Assembly (NCBI GenBank): GCA_977006965.1
Contig: OZ345359.1
Location: forward strand, 2,356,001-2,420,000
Reading direction: 5' to 3'
Length of the DNA stretch: 64,000 bases
Source of the DNA: Phymatolithon calcareum
Lineage: Eukaryota > Rhodophyta > Florideophyceae > Hapalidiales
The notes under the pieces were generated by a model. It did no database searches. It worked only from the letters and a program-made list of their open reading frames with translations, and was not told where the DNA came from. This document shows positions 29,373-40,499 of this stretch, piece after piece. How positions within the stretch are numbered: the stretch's first letter is position 1; each line of letters starts with the position of its first letter. Made by a program: the position numbers and the translations under genes.

Positions 29373-31787
29373 ATGCCATGCTGCCCACCGCCGACAGGTC
29401 TTGCCCGCTACGCCGAGCACCCTACTGTTGTTGTCCTCGCATATCTTGCCGCTTTCACGCCGTGGGGAGTTCTGTATGCTTTTGACTTTATCTCCAGCAA
29501 TTGGAGGTCCATCCAATCTACTCGCCGCGCCGGATATTTCCATCTTTTCGCCTCCGTCGTCCCGCTTGCCTATGTCTGTTTCTACACGCACATTCAACGC
29601 CTCGCGAAGGACTACAAAGAGATGTCCGCATCCATTGCCGCCGCTGTTCTTTGCGTTATTCACATCGGTAGGACGCTTTGGGGACTGACTCAACTAAGAG
29701 TGTTCGCTTCTTGGACTGTGCGGACTTTAAAATGTATTGGAAATATGAGATACAATGTCAAACCGCCCAAAGACCTTGGATGGCGTGCGGTAAGCCTTTT
29801 CTACGGGAGTACGCCGCTCTCTGAAAGGGTGGACAAAGGAATGCTGGTAAACAACTCTCTTATCGACAACGAGTTCAGTGGAGCAGAACTCCCTGTGCGT
29901 TTGTTTATTTCATTTACGCGCCCGTATCGTCTACGCATCGCGATGCGTTGCACAAGACCAGCAGAATGTACTGTTCGCTGGCTGACTGCATTCCTTTGCC
30001 GGTTTGGCGCAGAATTTTTGAAGGGTACTAAAACGATTGGTTTATTGCACAGGAATAACTTCCCGGAGCGCTGTGGAGACGTTGCAATACAAGCATTTTT
30101 GCAAGTCACTGTGAGCACAAGCTCAATGCCTAACGGCGAGAGGGAGCTTTACACTCTTGTTTCGCCTTCAAGCGCTCTTTCAGCTGTAATATTGTCCCCT
30201 CCATTACAGGATTCAAACCTATCGTATTGGCTCGGCAATAGTATGGAACCACGAATTTTTCCGTATGGACATCACAGAGACCTCTCTGTCTCCTCGTCGG
30301 ATTTTCGGCGTTTCCAGTATACACTGGATCAAGCTAAAGATTCTTGGTCCACGGCTGCATGGAACTTGATGGCTAAGGATGACAGAGAAGCTGTCCAAAG
30401 TATATCGGTTCTACATCTTCAATATTTTCTGTCTTTAATGAATGAACAAGGAAAAGACTGGAACAGTTACAGAGAAGTGATGGAGCACTCATCAATTTTT
30501 CTGAAGCCTGAAAATCATAACGATGCGGTGGCAACCAAGGTTCTATTATCTCAGCTTGGGTACTCTAGAAACAACTCCCTGGAAGACGTCATGGATCGTA
30601 TGCCGATTAAGAAGGACTTCTTTCTTTCGTTACTGTGGGAGAAACAAACAAACAAATGCTTGTTGCAAACAAGTGTGCATATTGACAACTATGCTGCTTT
30701 GATAGCTGGGTTCTGCGGCCACGAAAAAGGTATCAACGACAGAGATCCTTCAGGCAGCTACAATTATGGTTATCCTCATCGCTGGGTCTCCGCAGGTATA
30801 CCCGCAACCATCTCCGAGCAGCAACAAAAAATTGAAGTCTACCTGCTTGAGAATACAAGATCAACTCTCGAACCGTATCGGCAGTACGTCAGTTTTGTCA
30901 AAGTCCCTAGAAAAATCGGCTGCGTCATGGACTCTGTTCGAAGCTTTCTGGCCGCATGGCTGGTTTCATCGAGAACCTCAGCTGCAGCCGTGAATTGGAA
31001 TCCGACAATTGAAGCAGTGAAGGTCGAATTTACGATAAGTCGACAGCTTTTCGATGACATGCGGTGGACATCTGTCGTTCTGCAAGGCTCTGAAAGTTTT
31101 CCTGATGCTTTGAGGTTGGTTTGGGAATGCCAGTACAACGTTCAGGAGGCTCTTGCCGCGATACGTGTTCCCCAGAATTTACAGAGGTCTCCCCTGCTTA
31201 TGATGTTGTGCGTATTAGGCTTTCCAGCTCTTGAAGTTTCTGCTCCGGAACATACTGCATACCATTTTGCCATTCATCCACAAAACGCTCCTCAAGACAT
31301 TCATTTACAAGTTTCGCTTGTGGATAAGGAGGCGCGAAGATTTTCTATTGAGATCATGAAACCTGCACATATTGACACGTTTCGGTGGCAAGATTGGAAA
31401 GATGCTACGATGGGCAGACTATCTGGTCAGTCGCGATGGATGCAGGACAACGAGGGCACGATTGATGATAGCCTGAATCTCGATTATCGCCCAACGAAAT
31501 TATCAGATCCGGTCATAGAGGTCGATCGGCAGGATACCGGACTGTCCCAAAATCTGAAGTACTGGACTGGATGGCCTCCATTCCATCCACGATTCGGAGG
31601 CTTTGAGATAGGTCAGCTGAATTTAAGAGAAGATGAGTTCGTTGTTTCTCAAGACGAGGACGAGGGAGTTACCTTCGTTGATGTTTCTAGCCCTAACAAC
31701 GCCGAAAACGCAATATTTCGAAAAATCGAGAGTGTTCTCGTTCTAATTGCAGATGCTTTCAAGTATCACTCATATTCTTCTACATAA
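29373..31787 (+). CDS. large membrane protein of unknown function
   Basis: An 804-residue single-exon protein. The N terminus has three likely membrane segments, about residues 18-40, 54-74 and 86-105. A long soluble region follows, with no catalytic motif I recognise but well-formed hydrophobic/aromatic patterning, including a DPSGSYNYGYPHRWVSAG stretch and W-rich C-terminal blocks (WTGWPPFHPRFGGFEIG). The Met at 29373 (MPCCPPPTGL) was chosen because the frame upstream, open from 29160, has non-protein-like composition. The N-terminal anchor and large extramembrane part suggest a membrane-bound enzyme or receptor, but nothing specific can be claimed. A short upstream sequence of this gene recurs at 33229-33273, hinting at a lost paralogue. 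Confidence 0.75.
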   Translation: MPCCPPPTGLARYAEHPTVVVLAYLAAFTPWGVLYAFDFISSNWRSIQSTRRAGYFHLFASVVPLAYVCFYTHIQRLAKDYKEMSASIAAAVLCVIHIGRTLWGLTQLRVFASWTVRTLKCIGNMRYNVKPPKDLGWRAVSLFYGSTPLSERVDKGMLVNNSLIDNEFSGAELPVRLFISFTRPYRLRIAMRCTRPAECTVRWLTAFLCRFGAEFLKGTKTIGLLHRNNFPERCGDVAIQAFLQVTVSTSSMPNGERELYTLVSPSSALSAVILSPPLQDSNLSYWLGNSMEPRIFPYGHHRDLSVSSSDFRRFQYTLDQAKDSWSTAAWNLMAKDDREAVQSISVLHLQYFLSLMNEQGKDWNSYREVMEHSSIFLKPENHNDAVATKVLLSQLGYSRNNSLEDVMDRMPIKKDFFLSLLWEKQTNKCLLQTSVHIDNYAALIAGFCGHEKGINDRDPSGSYNYGYPHRWVSAGIPATISEQQQKIEVYLLENTRSTLEPYRQYVSFVKVPRKIGCVMDSVRSFLAAWLVSSRTSAAAVNWNPTIEAVKVEFTISRQLFDDMRWTSVVLQGSESFPDALRLVWECQYNVQEALAAIRVPQNLQRSPLLMMLCVLGFPALEVSAPEHTAYHFAIHPQNAPQDIHLQVSLVDKEARRFSIEIMKPAHIDTFRWQDWKDATMGRLSGQSRWMQDNEGTIDDSLNLDYRPTKLSDPVIEVDRQDTGLSQNLKYWTGWPPFHPRFGGFEIGQLNLREDEFVVSQDEDEGVTFVDVSSPNNAENAIFRKIESVLVLIADAFKYHSYSST

Positions 31788-33228
31788 TGAAGGCAGAGGA
31801 ATGTTCAAGAGCACGTGCCGTCGAAGGAAATATGCGCACCTGTGCGCACATTTCGGTATGATACAGGCGGGAATGTTGAGGTGCCAGTTCAAGTCCTGGC
31901 ACAAGCACGATTTGAATTACATTCCGCCAAGGTCACACGGATGTCGCCGTGTATCATAGTGATGTGCCGCACTACTCGCGGGAAGCAGTACGTGAGTACC
32001 CTGAATGACTAGTCACTACTATGTCGCAGTTGCGATAAGACCCGCTGTCATCTCATATTGGAAAACAGCACCAACGTTTCTCTGCACAAACTTTCTAAAC
32101 GGGACTGGAGCCAGTGTTCGCTCAATCACAGAAAAATAAAGAAGTTAGAATAGTTTATTAAACCGCCTGGACATCTCGCTAGGGACGGTTGAACCTTTGT
32201 CAGCTCGATGGTTTCTTTAACTCACACATTATGCGTCAAACACAGTAAGGTCTGCTCTATTTGAGATCCCTTTAGTTTTCCACGTATTGAGTTTCGCTTC
32301 ACATGAGGACTTTGAAACTTCCTCTCAGCTGAAAAACGAAGGCCCTCGTGCAAGGCTGAAACCCAACTTAAACCTTGTGATTCACACAGCGGAGTTCTTC
32401 TCGCGCAAGGTCTCCCGGAGATGGATGAGAGGTGCCTTGTCGATATTACTTATCCTTTTCTTAGCCATCACCGTAGCACCTGATAAAAGGTGCCGTTCTG
32501 TCGTAGAAACGTGCTTGATAAGGGTCTTGGGCAAATCCCACCACGTCCACGCTGCTCAGAATACCGGTCGGGTCTATTCTGAACTCCGGTGGAATGCGTG
32601 ATGTCTTGGAAATGCGTGCTTCAGTTTACTGGAGTGAATCAAAAGTATTGCTTAAGTAGGCTGCGCTCGGAGGATCTGATCACATGGCATGACTACTGGT
32701 CTATCGTTCAGAGTATACGTGTGAAGACAGTGTCAGATGCTCGCTGCGCAGAGCAGTCCCACGCGTCTACATCTAAGCCAATCATCGCTTGGGTAGTGCG
32801 TGTGTATCACCGACAGTGCACGTTGAGTGTAGGTGAATATCTGGATGTATTCGTTCACTAGGGTGTGCGCGTAGTTGATTGTTACCGTTGTTGTAGATGT
32901 AGGTGCAAATCATGCAGTGCGTGTTATGTCTTGTGTCGAAAATATTAGCAAAGTAGTTCGTTCAGTTTCAGCACAATTGCTCCGCTAACATGACGGAGAG
33001 ATTGACACATTCATCCCACATCCTCGGCTAAGTACGCCTACTGAAATGCCTTTGTGATGACAAAAAGTCCAACAAAGCGCTGTACAAGATGTCATTGGAA
33101 CCGAATTACCCACCACGAGGGAATTGCAGACGCTGGATGTCTTTTGCAATGAGACCAAGACAAGAGCGTTGATTGGAAAAAGAGATTAGAAGCAAAAGTT
33201 ATAAAAATCATTGAACCTCTTTTTCCCG

Positions 33229-33273
33229 ATCGAACTTCCCCATTTTCAAAGGTCCCAAAATCTCACTTGGAGC
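33229..33273 (+). repeat. copy of the leader of the 29373 gene
   Basis: GAACTTCCCCATT(T/C)TCAAAG and the following CCAAAA-(T/C)-CTC track match 29110-29155 over about 45 bp. The coding region downstream is not recognisably preserved. Confidence 0.6.
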
Positions 33274-34959
33274 TTCAATTCCGACTTTTCGCACGCTTTT
33301 TAGGATATCGTAGTGTGGGTTGTTGCTCGGAAATAGGCAAATGTATTACTGAACAGCTCCGGGATACCAAAATTTTTTCTTTGCGCGCGCACAAATCGTA
33401 AAAAATTTCTTCCGCGTCTGGTTTTGGATTCCCACAAATTGAAAACATTGTCGATCGTACCTTCGATTTGTGTACCGCAGTTGCACTAATTTATGTGCTT
33501 TGGACATCGGCTTACATCAATCGTCTAGGGACGAGGTTTTCTTGAAGACGGGAGATGCCATACAATTTCGCTATTCTTAACTGGCGCCATCGCCGCCGGA
33601 CTGGCATTTGGAGTTGCTTTTCCCCTCTAACAGCCGAGTTATATCTCGTACATGTATGACGCATAGTTTGCACTCATAAGTTTACGGGCGCGCGTTCACT
33701 CGCGCGAGCAAAAGTTGCCCCAATCGTGGAGATTTTTTTCTAATTTGAAGCAGGCATGGCCAGCAACAAAACAATTTCTGTCCTTCACGGCGACCGGGAG
33801 ATGGTTGAAGTGAGCTGTAAACATACAACGGCTTCGCCGTGGTATACATCCACAGCATTTTAATTGGTCAATGTTCAAACATTTGTGGCTCGTCGACCGC
33901 CTCTCCCCGGTGAAAGGCGGTTGAAAAAGAAAGGGCTCTTTCTCTAGACTTCCATTTTCAGAGGGCTCCACCATTGTGTTTTATGAGTGAAAACCGCTGC
34001 GGGTTCTATGCTGACTCTTCGTAAGTTCCAAAAACACCAAAACAAACGAGGTCATGCCAATTGCGTGTCTAAAAATACATGGAAAAAATTATTACTTTTT
34101 CTTACTCACTCCTAGAAATGTTGAGGTTTGCCGGAGATACAGTAACTTTTCTGATGCGATTTACACTGGAATCGTCGCTTCAGTGTCGATATAGCACTAC
34201 GGTTCGTCACTGCCGAGAAAAGTTAAGAAAATAAATAGTTAACATTTACAAGAGCATGAGGTTAACTTCTATTTAATAAAAGAGAGTTGATCGGGACTTC
34301 TGGAGTTCTGTCGACACGACGAAATACATCCATTCGATATATCGACATGTACGGACAGGTTACCGGCACTGATATTATGCGTCGATTCCCTACTTGTGTG
34401 GCTAAAATGTAGTAATCAGAAAGATTTCGGTCATAAACGTCGTGTTAAACTGAATTGCGGCGCGACTCGACAGGGAAGTAGCGGGGCTCAGAAAAACCGG
34501 TAAGACAGCATCACGCACAAAAAGCGCTGCCGTACCGACCTGATTCGTTTGTTCTATTCAAATCTGGACGAAGCACTCGAATGGCGGTCTATGTAACACC
34601 CTGCTCTATCTTCATCTGTAAATGGGTGTAGAGCGCACCATGGGGCCGAATACTCTCATGGGAACAGTCACCCAATCGAAGCAGCGTGTTTAAGGGTTGC
34701 CCAAAGCATCGGACCAAGCCGGTGCTCTGCATACTTTCCGAATACATGCTTGTAAAATAGTCCTTCTATAATGAATGCTTATTCCCCTATGTGGCTTGCA
34801 AGCAGTGCTTGTATTTTTACCTCTACTTAGATTACGGCAGAGTGCTAATCCTGATAGCTATTTGTAAGCACCCTTCTCTTCTGCCTGCCGCTCGTCATTA
34901 GACGATTCCACCCGAAGCAAATGTGGTGGTTCCGATTATCAGAGCGTTCTACATGTTTC

Positions 34960-35090
34960 ACAATTTTTCTTTGTCTAAGTGCGGTGAGACGATCAAGCAT
35001 TGCAGTTGACGCAATCATTCTCGGCCTATACTGCGGGCTCGTCTGTTAAATCTTGGAGCCCATGTTCGTGTATCGTCGTCGATCACGATA
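34960..35090 (+). pseudogene. possible LINE C-terminal zinc-knuckle fragment
   Basis: SKCGETIKHCS, a stop, then RNHSRPILRARLLNLGA resembles the C-x-x-x-E-T-(I/V)-x-H-x-x-x-x-C-x-x-(Y/H)-x-x-x-R end of LINE polyproteins. Short and broken, so tentative. Confidence 0.35.
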
Positions 35091-35408
35091 ATTCAAAAAG
35101 AGTCTTAGTAAGGGCTACTTTCAATGAGCACCTGAGAATTTGTAGACCAAAATGCCCATGATTAGGGGAAACAGCATTTAAATTATCGAAATTCTGATGC
35201 GACGTCCCCGTGACATTGTGCTCTGGACCACAAAGCATCACCTTGCGCTGTGAGGAAAAAAATATCCAGCGAGTATGATGTTTTGACTGAGTCGTTGAAT
35301 GGAAGCAGCACTTGGACTCGGCCCAAGAGGAAAGAGGATAGTTCTCGGGACTATCGGAGACTGCTTTGATATCAAAAACTTTGGCGTATATTCTTACTTG
35401 ATTCGCAG

Positions 35409-35870
35409 CTATTCTTTTTCCTCAACTGTACTCGTTCTGTGCCTTTCCGTTACTTGAATTCCGTTGGAGACCTGTAGCATTTTACTCTTCTCAATAGGTG
35501 AGACATGGTTCTTCAGTTCTCTTTCGTCCTTCTTCAATCTATGCAATGAGGCAGTAGTTACAGTGCCTTGGCCATGTTCCAAATATTCCAATCTTAAAAC
35601 GTAAGCGATGATAAAGTCCAGACGGAGAGCCGGATAGGGATTGAACAATTCCTCAAGTACGCCATCACGAGCTGCTGCATTAGAGTTACTTTGAGCTTGC
35701 GTGTCATGTATCTCGCGTATACCGTGCTCCAATAGCACGCGGAGACGGGGCCGTTCAAGTTCCATTTGAAGAAAGTCGTGGTAGCTATGTGGCCGAACAG
35801 ATTCTGATGTTTTCGCAAGTCGATTTAACAATACTATCGAGAGACATTGGTAGTAGAAGCCAATGTTCAA
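35409..35870 (-). CDS. family Y protein, copy 2 (unknown)
   Basis: A 153-residue ORF rich in Leu, Glu and Arg, probably helical, with no recognised domain. Its central part (SNSNAAARDGVLEELFNPYP then LRLDFIIAYVLRLEYLEHG) aligns with the broken ORF at 5780-6116. Both lie upstream of and opposite to an alpha-carbonic anhydrase gene, as expected for a segmental duplication. Whether this is a functional gene or a second relic cannot be told from one window. Confidence 0.4.
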   Translation of the reverse strand: MNIGFYYQCLSIVLLNRLAKTSESVRPHSYHDFLQMELERPRLRVLLEHGIREIHDTQAQSNSNAAARDGVLEELFNPYPALRLDFIIAYVLRLEYLEHGQGTVTTASLHRLKKDERELKNHVSPIEKSKMLQVSNGIQVTERHRTSTVEEKE

Positions 35871-35924
35871 TACAATATTCTTCTACGCAAATCTTTCCCC
35901 CTTTAGTCGGACACCCGCTGCTGC

Positions 35925-36233
35925 GTGATGGTACAGCTTGTTCATGTGTATAATTCAATAAAAATACATCAGTCAGTGGTGAAAGTTAATAACTTTTTTA
36001 TTATCATGTGTGATATTGTTGAGGTTGGCGTTTTGGGTGTTATCCATCCCCTGCACCGCTTGCGGTCACTATTTTTCTATCGCTCAGAGCAAGCAGCCAA
36101 TCTGATGCTTACGGGAGATGCAGAAGTGAAGGGACTGAAACTCGTGATCTTCACACCACTATTGACGCGCGAATCGGACATCATGCGCCACTCTAAGATG
36201 TTTGTATACGTGGAAGTCTTGAGGTTCGTCTAA
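35925..36233 (+). pseudogene. duplicated upstream segment, copy 2 (open frame)
   Basis: A 102-codon frame; its part from 35990 onward is collinear with 6500-6720, where the equivalent frame (EVGVL, then HLLH and FYRS) contains stops. No known domain. Treated as part of the duplicated block rather than as a confident gene. Confidence 0.35.
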
Positions 36234-36380
36234 TTCCAACATAATGATGATGCATCCTACCTCTGCCAGTATGGAGGCCTTGATGAGCATTTCTAAAACG
36301 CTCGTCTGAAGATTTTGTTGGTTGAAGATTATGACTGGAAGTTATTCCCTACTCGCTTAGCCCACGCGTTGGAATCGTAT

Positions 36381-36439
36381 ACGACATGTACAGTTTGGGC
36401 GATTCCCTATTGAGAGTTCGGCCGTACTGTACATGTCGT
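36381..36439. repeat. 14-bp perfect inverted repeat
   Basis: ACGACATGTACAGT at 36381-36394 and its exact complement at 36426-36439, with a 31-nt loop. It includes the recurrent GTACAGT string of this window. Confidence 0.85.
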
Positions 36440-36590
36440 GTTGTGTCACGTCGGACGGCGGGCCGAGGGCGAAATAGTCAGTCCAGGAAGTCCAGTAAGC
36501 ATTTCGGGCCTGTGTAGATTGTAAAGTGACTTTCTTAGCAACCTGATTCGTTCATTGATTCGAGTCAGCGTGTTAATTGTGAGTCTGACA

Positions 36591-36775
36591 ATTAGAACAT
36601 TGTAGCACAGTTTTTGTTTGCTGTTTCCGGATCTTGCTATCCCAAGCCCATTCCAAAACTATGAGCGTAGGAAATTCAATCAATAAGTAGATACTATCTC
36701 TCAGATAGTTTTGGAATGGTTCGAGACAGCAAGCTTCGAAAACAGCAAACCAAAACTGTGCTACAATGTTCTAAT
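36591..36775. repeat. long imperfect inverted repeat (foldback/MITE or hairpin RNA)
   Basis: Arms 36591-36662 and 36705-36775 pair over about 72 nt at roughly 85% with a 42-nt loop. Outer ends are ATTAGAACATTGTAGCACAG and its complement. The arm length, mismatched stem and small loop fit either a foldback transposon or a hairpin small-RNA precursor. No clear target duplication is seen. It lies about 340 bp upstream of the second carbonic anhydrase gene and has no counterpart beside the first. Confidence 0.85.
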
Positions 36776-37024
36776 CACGCGCAACTGCTTGCCCGAACGT
36801 CGCAAAAAGAGGTGTACACGTCCCCTTCTCAGCGCTCTTGACCATCTCATCATTTTTGCCTTTCTCTCCCTCTATGATACCTCTCTCGCTTTCACCTGAG
36901 GCTGGAATGAATGGTTGTAATTGTTGCAATAAATGATCGTGCTGCACCAGCAGCCCTACACAGAACAAAAAAACAGGCCCCATGTCTCTTTAGCGAGTCC
37001 TCAAGCAGCATCATATACACTATT

Positions 37025-37032
37025 CTATTTAA
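37025..37032 (+). promoter_or_regulatory. TATA-like box of carbonic anhydrase gene 2
   Basis: TATTTAAG about 90 bp before the ATG, equivalent in position to TATATAAG of paralogue 1. Confidence 0.5.
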
Positions 37033-37115
37033 GATCCCAAGAGCTAATCTGCCCCACTCCACACAGGGTCACAAAATCTATACCGACACACAGCCGAAAA
37101 CATCATCTCCACACC

Positions 37116-37952
37116 ATGGCACCGTCCATCATCCCTGCCTTCATGCACAGCCTCGGCTCTCCGGTATTCACTGCCACCGTGTCATCCACCGCGCCACGAG
37201 TATGTCTTGCCTCTAACTTCACCGGCCTGCGCCTCCGTGCAAAGTTAGTGAAACCGGCTTGCCTGGGAGCGACGTCCATATCTGCTATTGCAACCGATGT
37301 CAAGACCTTGCAGTCCCCCGTGGACGTACCGATCAACGGGACGGATTCGATCCCCGTGGTCAACGCACCAGTGGTCACCGAGGCAACCGATGTGAAGCTT
37401 TCACGTGAGTTTGAAGAAGAAAATGGGAACTATCACATGGAGGCGTCAAACGCCGGGACGCCTGCAGCCGGTTCGATCGTCTTCCAAGGCCTCAAGTACA
37501 ACCTCGAACAGTTGCACGTCCATAACCGCTCCGAGCATCATCTAGAAGGACGTGACTTCCCTATCGAGATGCATCTCGTACACAGTCGCGAGTCGGACGA
37601 TCCTAACGACAAGAAACCGACCACTTGCGTGCTGGGTCTTTTCGTTGACTTTGGAGAGTTTAACTCAGAGTTTGACAAGGTACTCGACGCAATGGAGGTT
37701 GAGGATAAGGAGGTTTCCGTCAATGTGATGAAGATGTTGGGCAGAGGGCTGCAACAGACACAGCTCGTCACGTTGATTGGATCCACCACCACTTTCCCGT
37801 TTTCGCGTAACGTGCAGTGGATCATCTCAGAGGAGGTCATTCACGTCGCCCCCGAGCAGGTGACACGCTACCAAAACGTTAAAGGGGTGCGCGTTCCGAA
37901 TAACAGGGTCCTTCAAGATGCGATGGGCCGGTCTTTTACTAGGTATTTCTAA
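37116..37952 (+). CDS. alpha-carbonic anhydrase, probably plastid-targeted (paralogue 2)
   Basis: A 278-residue paralogue of 6940-7779, similar from the first codon (MAPS-x-x-PAFM-x-SLGS) to the last. Zinc ligands H134 and H136 (QLHVH) and H153 (EMHLVH) and the SEHHLEGRDFPIEMHLV signature are intact; GSTTT is kept and FPFSR replaces the usual PPC-[ST]-E. The Ser/Thr/Arg-rich first 60 residues again look like a plastid transit peptide. Leader sequences of the two genes are also alike. The start was chosen by alignment with the paralogue; an upstream in-frame ATG at 36933 would begin before the TATA-like box. In a marine alga such enzymes would serve inorganic carbon supply. Confidence 0.85.
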   Translation: MAPSIIPAFMHSLGSPVFTATVSSTAPRVCLASNFTGLRLRAKLVKPACLGATSISAIATDVKTLQSPVDVPINGTDSIPVVNAPVVTEATDVKLSREFEEENGNYHMEASNAGTPAAGSIVFQGLKYNLEQLHVHNRSEHHLEGRDFPIEMHLVHSRESDDPNDKKPTTCVLGLFVDFGEFNSEFDKVLDAMEVEDKEVSVNVMKMLGRGLQQTQLVTLIGSTTTFPFSRNVQWIISEEVIHVAPEQVTRYQNVKGVRVPNNRVLQDAMGRSFTRYF

Positions 37953-39470
37953 ATGGTCGTGTGCGAGCATCCGTAATTGATCATGTGCTATGTTCAAGGG
38001 TAGTAAAAAGCAGTAAGTTTGTTCTTCCTGTTTGAAAACTTAGCGTTTGTGGGAACTTCAGAAACAGGATCTTTTGGAAAAGGTGAATGAATGCAAATTC
38101 TCCACCCCACACAAAACAGGGGAAAGGCTATCAGAAAAGAAGGTAAAATTTGCCAATGTTTAATAAATGGGGTTTTACCTGGATCACTACGACGCATGCA
38201 CTGGTCGGCCAAACGAATGTGTGCAATGTATGCGGCGAGTTCACACGCTGTTCAAGTGTTTTTAATTTCGCAACCCTGGTTTGCAAGAACAGCTCAATTC
38301 CCGCCTGTTCGCTTCATCCATTTCGGAGTTTCTCCGAAGTGGGCTGGCTGGCAGTGCTTAGAGGGCCTTCACATCTTCCACTCATTTCGATCGTTAGCGA
38401 TATTTGGGACGGGTTGCTCGTCTCTGCACGGTACAGGACCAAATGCTGGATCTGTTCTAGGATTGATGCATTGCGGCAGCATTTCTCGAAAGAGGGGGTG
38501 CTTCTCCACTGGAACTAATACTGTTCGAGAGTACGCGGCAATTCCATGTCGAAGCGCGAGAGAACTCAAACAATATCCAATTGCCTTCTCGGGGACTTCT
38601 CCCTTTGGATCGACATTGGCAATCCTGTGCCGTGTGCTAGTGCATGAATTACAAGACAGGAATCATTATTAAAAGTGTAGAAATAAGTATGGTCCTCTAA
38701 CGTACCGCTTTTAGAATGATATGCACTTCAATTCCCTAGCTGAGTCATAATTCACATTGGCACATGCTCAGTTTGTCGGTCTGACAACTGTTGGAGTCCA
38801 CGATTCTCAGCGCGCTCGCAGCTGTCTTCTGCGTGCTCGTCAACAGGTCCACCTCCTACTTGTGCGCTTGGATAGTGCGCCACTGTAAATCAAGCTTCCC
38901 AGCCGACGCGTGAATGCCGCACGTGCGTCGGTCGAGGACGTTGAACAGATCACCTTCCACCTCACGATGAACAGGATTAGAGAAGTTTTCTTTTCGATCT
39001 GTAGATGCTTTTTATTGCATCAATTCCATTAAATCGTCTAAGTTGTCAAGGTGCAGGGTTGCTGACATGTCCTCCAATGTCCGTGACAGACTGCAGCTGT
39101 CCAACAGGAGCTACTTTGGCTTTTTGCACTTTCTTTTTCCCACCAAATCATGTGAGGGTGTACATCTGACGTCAGTCTTCCTCTCGGAGCATCATGAATA
39201 TAAACTGAAGCCCTGTGCAAGTGGTCCGAAATTGGACAAGTTTTCATGGTGATGAAAGCGTGTAAACGCATTCATGTCACCAGGCTTCCTTTGTTTCTAC
39301 TTGCCTTGTGTAGCCCGCGAGAAACTACGGCCTGTCATAGACAGTTGGAAAAGTTTGAATCGTCGCCAGTCCTATCTTCTATACAGTGCTTCTTGTGGAA
39401 TTCACCGAGGAACCCTCGGCTAATTAGGGGTGGTGTCTTCCGAGGGCTGTACTGAATTTCTCGTGTCATG
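37953..39470. other. intergenic, nothing recognised
   Basis: A 193-codon frame at 38091-38672 and overlapping frames on both strands show no domain and no match within the window. Not called. Confidence 0.4.
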
Positions 39471-39473
39471 ACT

Positions 39474-39719
39474 CTAGAACAGATCTTCTTCGTTTTCCAT
39501 GCGCTCAATGATGGTCTCGATGAATAGCAGAAGCTCATCTGCGGCTCTCTCGGTATCCAATCTAGTGTCCCCTTTAAAAACATAACTATATCGAACTCTG
39601 TTTCCGAATTTTTCCGCCATACTTGTTGTAGACACCTGCGGGATGCTTCGCGAGATGTATTGAAGATCCAGTTGTCCCACTATGAAAACTGCGGCACGTT
39701 CGACGAGGACTTTGTCCAA
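39474..39719 (-). pseudogene. family X fragment, copy 3
   Basis: The C-terminal third of family X: IPQVSTTSMAEKFGNRVR and then ERAADELLLFIETIIERMENEEDLF, matching copies at 8756 and 26980. The conserved KRKRKIP block is lost and the N-terminal part merges with LINE-like sequence. Confidence 0.7.
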
Positions 39720-39779
39720 CAGCTTTGGACTTCCTATGCCTTATTCCCGAAAGACTTGTTGTCTACACAGAACAGAATT

Positions 39780-40060
39780 CGTACTCTCTCCGATTCAAGT
39801 ACTGGTTCAACTTCCGTGTCATTTCTTGTTCATTTATCCTAGCTATTACTTTGCCCTGGCGGATTTTGAAGTCCTTCCGAACTCTCTCCTGTCAGAAGGA
39901 GATCTTCGGCAAACAGAACAGTACTGCGCTGCCCTGCTCACCAAACTCATCCACGATATAAGTGTACAGCGTGTGACATTGAGGGGATCCTTGCGGCACT
40001 CCCGCATGCAACAGAAACCAAGAATTGGTACTATGTCCAATCATTGATATTGAAAACGGC
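39780..40060 (-). pseudogene. LINE reverse transcriptase fragment
   Basis: On the minus strand LLHAGVPQGSP (RT block B) is followed, after a frame change, by VLFAEDLLLTGES, the FADD box with its second residue pair altered to ED, then an LNQYLNR segment. Order and spacing fit a decayed non-LTR RT. Sequence from 40060 to about 40490 is probably its upstream part but shows no certain motif. Confidence 0.5.
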
Positions 40061-40499
40061 ATCAAAAGGCTTTTGTCTTGTGCTCTGCTCTCGGGATCTA
40101 TTCTCTCATTGACATTACCTCCACAGCTGCATCTGGGCCCTTATTCTTTCTGCCTTCTGGACCTCCGGGAGTAACCCGTTCGGCAGTGAAAATCGACCAC
40201 TGGTTAGACGGGTCGTCTAGCTTGTCTTTCTTCCAAGAAGCCACAAGAAGTGGCTTTCGTCAACTGACTGGAACTTCTTCACATATCCTGCAATCTTTTC
40301 AGGGCCCGGATTTGAGTTTGGATTTCAACTGAGCCGAGGACTCCGAACTAGAAGACATGAAAGTTGTGCGACACAGTAATGCTTTGTCCTCAAAGCTTAT
40401 CTCAAAGAGCCTTTTCCGTTTGCCCCTCGAAAACGCTGCCCCATTCTGTAGAAAAAATATCTCGAGCACTACTCTAGGTTTAGTAAACATTTCAAATGC

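Larger units (their letters stand above)
31788..35400. other. gene-poor region
   Basis: 3.6 kb with no supported gene. It contains the copy of the 29110-29155 leader, a possible LINE zinc-knuckle fragment, and otherwise AT-rich sequence with short unrelated ORFs. Confidence 0.45.

Noticed and set aside
31870-31915. tRNA T-arm-like stem GTGCCAG-TTCAAGTC-CTGGCAC
   Set aside because: The loop has eight bases and no acceptor, D or anticodon arms can be placed around it.
38091-38672. 193-codon plus-strand frame
   Set aside because: Composition is not protein-like, several competing frames overlap it, and no domain is visible.
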